NCBI RefSeq assembly: GCF_036038375.1
Contig: NZ_CP107935.1
Coordinates: 1,116,001 to 1,180,000, forward strand
Source: Streptomyces sp. NBC_00414
GTDB taxonomy: Bacteria > Actinomycetota > Actinomycetes > Streptomycetales > Streptomycetaceae
DNA: 64,000 bases
Direction of reading: 5' to 3'
Part shown: positions 57,816 through 64,000 of the stretch, piece by piece
How the letters are laid out: every line of letters starts with the position of its first letter
Numbering within the stretch: the first letter of the stretch is position 1
Made by a program: the position numbers and the translations under genes
Notes under the pieces: model-generated
Told to the model about the DNA's origin: nothing
What the model saw: only the letters and a program-made list of their open reading frames with translations
Database searches by the model: none

Positions 57816-60350
57816 ATGACTGGGAGAGCCGAGCACGAGACCCGGGCTCCCGGACGCCTGGACTCGCTGCTCACCGGGATCACCACCGAGGCGATCAGCG
57901 CGGCCGGTGGTTTCGCGGGCGGCGTGTACCTGCGCTCCGGTACACCCGGTCTGTTGCGGCTCGCCGTGCTCTCCGGGCTGCCCGGACCGCTGTTCCGCCC
58001 CTGGTGGCGGCTGCATGTGGACCGCAGGTTCCCGGTGGCGGACGCCTTCCGGCTGGGCGTCCAGGTGGTCCTCCCGGACGCCACGGAAACGATGCGCCGC
58101 TACCCCCAGTTCGCGGCCGGCCTGCCGTTCCAGTTCGGATCCCTGTACGTGCCCGTCGTGGGCAAGTCGACGACGTACGGCGTGCTGACCATTCTGCGTC
58201 CCTCGGCGTCGGACGCCACCGAGGTGCTGCCCGACCGGGACCGCATGGCACAGCTGGCCGAGGATCTGGGACAGGCCCTGTGGAAGCTGGAGGAGGACGG
58301 CGGGCCCGACGTCGCCTGGGACGGCGAACCGCTCTGCGTGCGCCCGCCGGCCACGCACCCTCCCGCCGGGCGCATAGGACGCTTCACCTGGGACCCGGCG
58401 TCCGACGTCGTGACCGCTGACAGCCGTCTGCACGCCCTGCTCGGCGTGGCGCCCGGCAGGTCCACGGACACCCCGCAGGCGCTCGCGGAGGCCGTGGCCG
58501 CCGCCGACTCCCATCAGATCCTGACCGCGTTACGGGAGACCGCCGCCGGGAGACCGCCGCCCCTTCCCCTGCCGGTGCACGCCTCCGACGGCAGCCTGCG
58601 GCTGCTGGAACTCTGGAACCCCGAGGACCCGCCCGTATCGACGGAGCCTCGCGCCGTCCGGGGTCTCGTCCTCGATCCGGACATCGGGTCGGCGGCCGAC
58701 GGCGCGGCCGATCTGCTCCCCCAGGGAGTGTTCTGCCTCGACCGGCTGGGACTCATCGTCTACGCGAACGAGCAGGCCGCCCGGCTCCTGGGGCGCCCGC
58801 GGACACGGCTCCTGGGCCGGCCCCTCGGTGAGGAGGCGCCCTGGCTGGAGCGGTCCGCCTACGAGGACCATCTGCGCGAAGCCCTGCTGTCCCTGGAACC
58901 GGTGCACTTCCACGTCGTACGACCCCTCCGGTACGGCGAGGACCCGCCCCCGGAACCGCACGGCGGTGGTGACTGGCTGGCGGTGTCCGTCTATCCCGGG
59001 GCCGACATCCTGACCTGCACCGTCGTGCCGGCCAACCGGATGGCCGACCCGGCACCCGGGCCGGCGCCCTCACCCGAGGGGCCCGAGGGGCCGGCCGCCG
59101 GAGTCACCTCCATGGCGCCGCTGTACCGGCCGATCGTCCTCGCGATCGCGCTGACCGAGGCCGTCACCGCGCGCCAGGTGTCCGCGGTCGTGATGCAGGA
59201 ACTACTTCCCGCCTTCGGCGGCGGCCGGCTCGCCATCTACCTGCTCCAGGACCGGCACCTCTACCTGGCCTGGGAGACGGGCTTCCCCCAGGGGTTCCTC
59301 GCGCGGTTCGAAGGGGTCGGCCTCGACGCGCGGCTGCCGGGCGTGGAGACCCTCACCACCGGCCGCCCGATGTTCTTCGAGTCGATGCAGCAGCTCGCGG
59401 CGGCCTACCCGGGCGTGCCCCTCGACGCGACGGAGGGCTCCCGGGCGTTCCTGCCCCTCATCGCCTCCGGACGTCCGGTCGGCTCCTGCATCCTGGGCTT
59501 CGACCGCCCCAGGGGCTTCAGCACCGAGGAACGTACGGTGCTCACGGCCCTCGCCGGGCTGATCGCCCACGCCATGGAGAAGGCCCAGCGCTACGACACC
59601 GAGGCCGCCCTCGCCCGGGGCCTGCAGCAGGCACTCCTTCCCCGGCGCCTCTCCGCGCATCCGCAGCTGGAGACCGTCGGCCGCTATCTGCCGGGCACAC
59701 AGGGGATGGACGTGGGCGGGGACTGGTACGACGTCGTCGAGTCGGGCGACGGCCTCGCGCTGGTCATCGGCGACGTCCAGGGGCACGGCGTCCAGGCGGC
59801 CGCCACGATGGGTCAACTGCGCAGTGCCGTCAGGGCTTTCGCGCTCGGTGACCGGCCGCCGGACGAGGTCATGAGCGGCACCAACCATCTCCTGATCGAC
59901 CTCGACCCCGGTCTGTTCGCCAGTTGCTGCTACATCCGGCTGGATCCGCTCACCGGTGTGGCCCGGGTGGCGCGGGCAGGGCACCTGCCGCCGATCATCC
60001 GCTACCCGGACGGCCGTACCCACGTCCTGGACATCCCCGGCGGTGTGGTCCTCGGGGTCGATCCGCAGGCCCACTACCCGGTGACGGACCTGCAGCTGGA
60101 CCCCGGCGCCATCCTCGCGCTCTACACGGACGGGCTGGTGGAGCGGCCCGGCGTCGACATCGACGAGGGCATCACCGCGCTGCGCGTCGCACTGGCCAGG
60201 GCCGGTTCCCCCGCCGGCCGCCCGGGGGGCCGCTCGCTCGCGGGGGTCGCGGACCGGCTCACCGCGAGGGCCAGACACGTGGCCAACCGCCCCGACGACA
60301 TAGCGCTCCTGCTCGCCACACGCCGTTCGAAGCCCGGCCGGCCCCGCTGA
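57816..60350 (+). CDS. Multi-domain PP2C (SpoIIE-type) phosphatase with GAF and PAS sensors
   Basis: ATG 57816 with GAGGTAGGG, 844 aa. Order: GAF (about 1-160), PAS-like (185-290), PAS (295-400; GVFCLDRLGLIVYANEQAARLLG), Pro-rich linker, GAF (430-590) and PP2C domain (610-840; GGDWYDVV, GDVQGHGVQ, YTDGLVERP, PDDIALLL). Unlike the phosphatase at 35252 it has no GHKL ATPase domain. Predicted to dephosphorylate anti-anti-sigma factors in answer to ligands bound by its sensors. Confidence 0.91.
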   Translation: MTGRAEHETRAPGRLDSLLTGITTEAISAAGGFAGGVYLRSGTPGLLRLAVLSGLPGPLFRPWWRLHVDRRFPVADAFRLGVQVVLPDATETMRRYPQFAAGLPFQFGSLYVPVVGKSTTYGVLTILRPSASDATEVLPDRDRMAQLAEDLGQALWKLEEDGGPDVAWDGEPLCVRPPATHPPAGRIGRFTWDPASDVVTADSRLHALLGVAPGRSTDTPQALAEAVAAADSHQILTALRETAAGRPPPLPLPVHASDGSLRLLELWNPEDPPVSTEPRAVRGLVLDPDIGSAADGAADLLPQGVFCLDRLGLIVYANEQAARLLGRPRTRLLGRPLGEEAPWLERSAYEDHLREALLSLEPVHFHVVRPLRYGEDPPPEPHGGGDWLAVSVYPGADILTCTVVPANRMADPAPGPAPSPEGPEGPAAGVTSMAPLYRPIVLAIALTEAVTARQVSAVVMQELLPAFGGGRLAIYLLQDRHLYLAWETGFPQGFLARFEGVGLDARLPGVETLTTGRPMFFESMQQLAAAYPGVPLDATEGSRAFLPLIASGRPVGSCILGFDRPRGFSTEERTVLTALAGLIAHAMEKAQRYDTEAALARGLQQALLPRRLSAHPQLETVGRYLPGTQGMDVGGDWYDVVESGDGLALVIGDVQGHGVQAAATMGQLRSAVRAFALGDRPPDEVMSGTNHLLIDLDPGLFASCCYIRLDPLTGVARVARAGHLPPIIRYPDGRTHVLDIPGGVVLGVDPQAHYPVTDLQLDPGAILALYTDGLVERPGVDIDEGITALRVALARAGSPAGRPGGRSLAGVADRLTARARHVANRPDDIALLLATRRSKPGRPR

Positions 60351-60390
60351 GCGGACGTCCTCGCCCGTACGGCGGCCGTCCGCGTCCGTC

Positions 60391-61161
60391 TCACCCGCGC
60401 GGCGGGCCCGCCGTCGCGCGGCCGAGGCGCACGGGGACTCCCGGCGAGTACAGCACGCTCACCGGATCGCCGGTCGGCGCCGGCAGACCGGCCGCCCGGA
60501 CGAGGTTCTCCTCGCACTCGACCAGCGTCGCGCGGTGCAGCGGCCAGCGCGGATGGTCGTTGGGCAGGAATCCCGCCTCACCGAGGAACGGCTTGTGCAT
60601 GCCCCACCGGGCGGTCAGGAAGTGTTCGAGTCCGGTCGGCTCCGCGATGCGCTCCCCGGGCCTGACGACGAGACGGCTGTACGCGCCACGCGGACCCGGC
60701 AGGCGCCGCTCGCTGGTGTAGGCGACCGTGTCCTCGCCGGTCCGCACCGACATGCGGGACCACACGTACGGCAGGCGGAAACCGAGGCGGCCCATGACCA
60801 CCGGCAGGAGCCGGGAGGCGTCCATGGACCGGAAGACCACACCCCGCCGCCCGTACTCGTCCACCGAGTACAGCCGCACGTTGGTCTCCGGGAAGGAGCC
60901 GAAGTAGGGCACGCCCGGCAGCCGCAGCCAGCCCACCCGGTGCATACGAAAGGCGACCAGGCCGACGAAGGTGACGCCGTCCAGGGTGTCAGGGGCGGTG
61001 CCGGCCGGCAGCAGCCCCGCCACGACCGCCGGATCCACGGCCCAGTGCACGAAGGCCAGGTCCAGCCACTGCTGGGTGAGCAGCGGACGGTGGAGTGCGA
61101 CCGGGGCGTCGGGCGTGATGGGTTCCGGTACGGACGAGGTGATCGACACGGGCGCCAGCAT
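60391..61161 (-). CDS. DUF2071-family protein (YqjF-like)
   Basis: ATG 61161, 256 aa. Typical features: QQWLDLAFVHWAVDPAVVAGLLPAG at the start, FVGLVAFRM, GSFPETNVRLYS (family signature) and EHFLTARWGMHKPFLG. The fold is related to acetoacetate decarboxylase-like proteins; activity unknown. Confidence 0.9.
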   Translation of the reverse strand: MLAPVSITSSVPEPITPDAPVALHRPLLTQQWLDLAFVHWAVDPAVVAGLLPAGTAPDTLDGVTFVGLVAFRMHRVGWLRLPGVPYFGSFPETNVRLYSVDEYGRRGVVFRSMDASRLLPVVMGRLGFRLPYVWSRMSVRTGEDTVAYTSERRLPGPRGAYSRLVVRPGERIAEPTGLEHFLTARWGMHKPFLGEAGFLPNDHPRWPLHRATLVECEENLVRAAGLPAPTGDPVSVLYSPGVPVRLGRATAGPPRG

Positions 61162-61261
61162 CGCAGGGCCGTGCCCCGGACATGGCGAGAACCCGTGCCG
61201 TGTGACGCGTCTGGCACGGGTACGGGTACGGGGTCAGGCTCGCGACGCCTGGCACGCGAGG

Positions 61262-61693
61262 TCAGACATCGGTGGGCAGGCCGCTCACCTCGGCGATGCC
61301 GCGCAGTTCCTCGTCCTGGCGGTTGCGCTCACCGATGAAGTCGGCGATCTCCTGGCACCGGGCGGGATCGGCAGCGGTGCCGGAGTCCGTCACGACCCTG
61401 ACGGGTCCGCCCTGCTCCGTCTCGATCTCGACGATCTGGTTGTCCATGCGCCCGGTGACGGCGACCGCCACCACGAGGGACGCCTCGTCACGGACCTCCT
61501 GCGAGACGCCCTCGCCCTCCTCGCCCTCCAGTTTCAGCTCGATGGGTCCAGCACGTTGCTCCTGCATCGCTTCGAGCACGGGCTCGACCATGCGGAGCAG
61601 TACCGCGTAGTCCGTGGGGTTCATACGGACACGCAGCAGATCGAGGTACAGGTCCACGGGGCGGCTTTCCGGCGGAAACTCTGAATCAGTCAT
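61262..61693 (-). CDS. Protein of unknown function (143 aa)
   Basis: ATG 61693; the binding site is weak. The protein is acidic, with MNPTDYAVLLRMVEPVLEAM and a charged stretch rich in Glu (ELKLEGEEGEGVSQEV). It is predicted soluble, and the family is not recognised. It lies downstream of and on the same strand as the helicase gene but 122 nt away. Confidence 0.7.
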   Translation of the reverse strand: MTDSEFPPESRPVDLYLDLLRVRMNPTDYAVLLRMVEPVLEAMQEQRAGPIELKLEGEEGEGVSQEVRDEASLVVAVAVTGRMDNQIVEIETEQGGPVRVVTDSGTAADPARCQEIADFIGERNRQDEELRGIAEVSGLPTDV

Positions 61694-61815
61694 GGGACTC
61701 GACTTCCCCAATGTGGGCAATGTGATCGCATCTGCGTCCAGAATGGTGGATCGCGGCGCTCACCGCCCCACGAAGCCCCCCGCCAGCACATACGTGCGAT
61801 ACACGTACGTGCGAT

Positions 61816-63342
61816 TCAGGCGCCGCGGCGGATGCGGGCGGCCTTGCGGGCCTCCGCCGTCTGACGGGCCTCGGCCGTCCTGCGGGACTCGCCACCGGCC
61901 CTGCCCGGACGGGTGCCCATGCCCCGGAAGGGCGCGCCGCCGCGCTGCGGACGCTCGGCGGTCTGGCCGCTCCCGGCGATGGGCACACCGGAGGGCTTCT
62001 GCGCTCCGGTGATGCGGCTCAGCTCGGCCTCGCCGGAGCGGACCTGGGTGACCTGCGGCCTGATGCGGGCGTCCGACATCAGACGGGTCATGTCGCGGCG
62101 CTGGTTGGGCATGACCAGCGTGACGACACTGCCGGACTCACCGGCGCGGGCGGTACGGCCGCCGCGGTGGAGGTAGTCCTTGTGGTCGCCGGGCGGGTCG
62201 ACGTTGACGACGAGGTCGAGGTCGTCGACGTGGATCCCGCGGGCCGCGACGTTGGTCGCCACCAGCACGGTGACCGCGCCGCTCTTGAACTGGGCCAGGG
62301 TGCGGTTGCGCTGGGGCTGCGACTTGCCGCCGTGCAGGGCCGCGGCCTTCACACCGCTGCCGAGCAGGTGCTTGGTGAACTGGTCGACGGCGTGCTTGGT
62401 GTCGAGGAACATGAGCACGCGCCCGTCGCGGGCGGCGATCTCCGTGGCCGTGGCGTACTTGTCGGTGCCGTGCACGTAGAGCACGTGGTGCTCCATCGTG
62501 GTGACGGTGCCCGCCGACGGGTCGACCGAGTGGACCACCGGGTCGTGGAGGTAGCCGCGGACCAGCAGGTCGATGTTGCGGTCCAGGGTGGCCGAGAACA
62601 GCATCCGCTGGCCGTCGGGCCTCACCAGGTCGAGGAGCGCCGTGACCTGCGGCATGAAGCCCATGTCGGCCATCTGGTCCGCCTCGTCCAGGACCGTGAT
62701 GCCGACCCGGTCCAGGCGGCAGTCCCGGCGCTCGACGAGGTCCATGAGGCGGCCCGGGGTCGCGACGACGACCTCGGCGCCGGTGCGCAGCGCACCGGCC
62801 TGGCGGCCGATCGACATACCGCCGACCACGGTGGCCATGCGCAGCTTCAGGGAGCGGGCGTACGGGGTGAGCGCGTCGGTGACCTGCTGGGCCAGCTCAC
62901 GGGTGGGGACGAGGATCAGCGCCAGCGGCTTCTTCGGCTCGGCACGCCGTCCGGCCGTGCGGGCCAGGAGCGCCAGGCCGAAGGCGAGTGTCTTGCCCGA
63001 GCCGGTGCGGCCACGGCCCAACACGTCGCGGCCCGCGAGGGAGTTGGGCAGCGTGGCGGCCTGGATCGGGAAGGGCTCCTCCACGCCGAGGCCGGTGAGC
63101 GTCTCCAGCAGCTCGGCGGGCAGGCCCAGTTCGGCGAAGGTCGACACCGCCGGAAGGGCGGGGGTGAGGGTGGCCGGCGGGGCGAACTCCCCCTGTACCG
63201 CGGCGGGACGCCGGCCGCCACCGGAGCGGCCGACGGGGCGGCCCTGGCCCTGCGAGGGGGACCGGCCGCCGCGGTCGGCGCCGCCGAAGCCGCCCTTGCG
63301 GTTGTTTGAGAAACGATCATTCGTACGAGCTGAGCGGTTCAT
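61816..63342 (-). CDS. DEAD-box RNA helicase
   Basis: ATG 63342 with GAGGAAGG, 508 aa. Motifs in order: Q (PFPIQAATLPNSLAG), I (GRTGSGKTLAFG), Ia (PTRELAQQV), Ib (TPGRLMDL), II (VLDEADQMADMGF), III (SAT), V (ATNVAARGIHVDDLD) and VI (HRGGRTARAG). Gly/Arg/Ser-rich tails at both ends are typical for RNA binding. It probably unwinds structured RNA in the cold, since the gene lies directly downstream of a cold-shock protein gene. The leader can fold over its ribosome binding site (see the regulatory entry). Confidence 0.94.
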   Translation of the reverse strand: MNRSARTNDRFSNNRKGGFGGADRGGRSPSQGQGRPVGRSGGGRRPAAVQGEFAPPATLTPALPAVSTFAELGLPAELLETLTGLGVEEPFPIQAATLPNSLAGRDVLGRGRTGSGKTLAFGLALLARTAGRRAEPKKPLALILVPTRELAQQVTDALTPYARSLKLRMATVVGGMSIGRQAGALRTGAEVVVATPGRLMDLVERRDCRLDRVGITVLDEADQMADMGFMPQVTALLDLVRPDGQRMLFSATLDRNIDLLVRGYLHDPVVHSVDPSAGTVTTMEHHVLYVHGTDKYATATEIAARDGRVLMFLDTKHAVDQFTKHLLGSGVKAAALHGGKSQPQRNRTLAQFKSGAVTVLVATNVAARGIHVDDLDLVVNVDPPGDHKDYLHRGGRTARAGESGSVVTLVMPNQRRDMTRLMSDARIRPQVTQVRSGEAELSRITGAQKPSGVPIAGSGQTAERPQRGGAPFRGMGTRPGRAGGESRRTAEARQTAEARKAARIRRGA

Positions 63343-63348
63343 GAAGAA

Positions 63349-63383
63349 CCTTCCTCGATATGGCACGTATCGAGGAATCCTCG
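63349..63383 (-). promoter_or_regulatory. Leader RNA with two mutually exclusive hairpins over the helicase ribosome binding site
   Basis: On the mRNA, CGAGG (63383-63379), CCTCG (63375-63371) and a second CGAGG (63357-63353) occur in a row. The middle CCTCG can pair upstream (CGAGGATTCCTCG, 3-nt loop), leaving the ribosome binding site GAGGAAGG (63356-63349) free. It can instead pair downstream as CCTCGATA with TATCGAGG (8 bp, 7-nt loop), which buries part of that site. This looks like a two-state switch. Confidence 0.6.
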
Positions 63384-63608
63384 GCAGGTACGAGCCGAAT
63401 GAATTGCAAGAACGAGCCGGATGTAAGACGAAAGCAGGCCTGCCCTGCCGACTCGGCACACCGGAAGAACGGTGTCGGGCGGCGGGAATCCCCGGAAATG
63501 GAAACCGGGGCGGATCGGAGGGCCGGGGCGGGGTCGCGGAGTGCGAAGTGAACCCGACCGGCCGTCGGCGGGCCGGGGTGATCCCCTAAACCCTTGAAAA
63601 AGCAACAA
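63384..63608. other. Helicase leader region, no gene
   Basis: This region runs from the switch-like hairpins back to the terminator of the cold-shock gene. It should contain the helicase promoter. I see no coding gene. Confidence 0.4.
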
Positions 63609-63640
63609 GCTGGGGCCCCACCGCGAAGTGGGACCCCAGC
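63609..63640 (-). terminator. Terminator of the cold-shock protein gene
   Basis: GCTGGGG-C-CCCAC (63609-63621) pairs with GTGGG-A-CCCCAGC (63628-63640), one mismatch, loop CGCGAA. On the minus strand it is followed by a T-rich stretch (TTGTTGCTTTTT), a classical intrinsic terminator. Confidence 0.85.
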
Positions 63641-63659
63641 CGCCTTGCGCGCTACAGCA

Positions 63660-63863
63660 TCAGGCAGGAGTGATGTTCTCCGCCTGCGGGCCCTTCTGGC
63701 CCTGCGTGACGTCGAAGGTCACCTTCTGGCCCTCCTGGAGCTCGCGGAAGCCCTGGGTGGCGATGTTCGAGTAGTGGGCGAAGACGTCGGGGCCGCCACC
63801 GTCCTGCTCGATAAAGCCGAAGCCCTTTTCAGAGTTGAACCACTTCACGGTTCCACTAGCCAT
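63660..63863 (-). CDS. Cold-shock domain protein
   Basis: ATG 63863 with AAAGGGA, 67 aa. The RNP motifs are complete ([24 protein letters not shown]), and it ends in PQAENITPA. Single-stranded nucleic acid chaperone of the CspA/SC7.0 type. The C-terminus and length match the Streptomyces family. Confidence 0.95.
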   Translation of the reverse strand: MASGTVKWFNSEKGFGFIEQDGGGPDVFAHYSNIATQGFRELQEGQKVTFDVTQGQKGPQAENITPA

Positions 63864-64000
63864 GTCATATCCCTTTCGGGGCAGTACCCGGGGGCCCGCA
63901 CTGTGTGGACCCCTGTGACGCCGCAATTGACCCCGTCCGGAATGGAACGCCGGAAATACAAAAGTGCCCGACGAATACGAATTCGCCTGCGGCACTTGAA
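63864..64000 (-). promoter_or_regulatory. Leader of the cold-shock gene (truncated by the window)
   Basis: Upstream DNA of at least 137 bp without a gene, containing AT-richer parts near 63,930-64,000. Cold-shock mRNAs often have long structured leaders. The promoter may lie in this stretch or beyond the window. Confidence 0.4.

Noticed and set aside
63884..63889. GGGTAC on the minus strand before the cold-shock gene as a SigB-type promoter
   Set aside because: No GNNT element at 14-16 nt upstream, so the pattern is incomplete.

Overview
The window is chromosomal DNA of a Streptomyces or very close relative. Base composition is strongly GC-rich with G/C third positions. GTG and TTG starts and 4-nt ATGA/GTGA stop-start overlaps are common. 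Typical streptomycete families are present: streptogrisin-type protease, snapalysin, PP2C (SpoIIE-type) phosphatases, unanchored anti-sigma-type ATPases, CYTH-CHAD, and two copies of an intergenic repeat that I remember as dispersed in Streptomyces. There is no rRNA, tRNA, insertion sequence or CRISPR array that I can see. The gene mix (secreted hydrolases, sugar use, stress signalling, alternative ribosomal proteins, several broken genes) looks like a chromosome-arm or accessory region rather than the conserved core; this is inference.

Region by region. 1-5.4 kb: a partial membrane-protein gene on the minus strand, then a tightly coupled five-gene plus-strand unit made of a 62-aa acidic peptide, an unknown protein, two homologous DUF6895-type proteins and a class-C beta-lactamase-fold serine hydrolase. 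5.4-10.6 kb: streptogrisin-type protease, PhoD alkaline phosphatase, two small membrane proteins and a Vat/CatB-type acetyltransferase. 10.7-15.6 kb: a two-gene unit of a small membrane protein and a 904-aa HD domain/Hsp90-like ATPase fusion, facing a HEAT-repeat protein. 15.7-18.8 kb: a coupled cyclase/ThDP-enzyme pair and a lipoprotein. 19-28 kb: a GAF-PP2C phosphatase, an ArsR-like regulator, polyphosphate kinase 2, an HTH regulator/MFS exporter pair with a clear operator, a degenerate kinase, an anti-sigma-type ATPase and snapalysin.

28.2-35.1 kb: three zinc-free ribosomal protein paralogues (L36, L31, L33), then a GH36 alpha-galactosidase diverging from a LacI regulator plus a clan GH-A glycosidase with carbohydrate-binding modules. 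35-45.4 kb: a 1010-aa multi-sensor phosphatase/ATPase, a LacI remnant, CYTH-CHAD, a CPBP protease-like membrane protein, a decayed DUF6461 gene, a PLP deaminase/desulfhydrase, AzlCD, a CGNR regulator and DUF952. 45.7-52.9 kb: a molybdopterin oxidoreductase with a fasciclin lipoprotein, a zinc-ribbon protein, a solitary hemC, TetR/SGNH hydrolase, an anti-sigma-type ATPase and YceI. 53-64 kb: two repeat/TPR proteins, a deletion scar that leaves the 3' ends of a MarR gene and a divergent partner, a third PP2C phosphatase, DUF2071, a small unknown protein, a DEAD-box helicase with a possible switching leader, and a cold-shock protein.

Common themes are: (i) a partner-switching style signalling set, with three PP2C phosphatases and two separate anti-sigma-type ATPases, plus two sites matching the SigB-type promoter pattern; (ii) local regulator/target pairs with visible palindromic operators, two of which look leaderless; (iii) gene decay at three places. 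The most likely under-described systems are the HD-Hsp90/membrane-protein pair and the peptide/DUF6895/serine-hydrolase unit.
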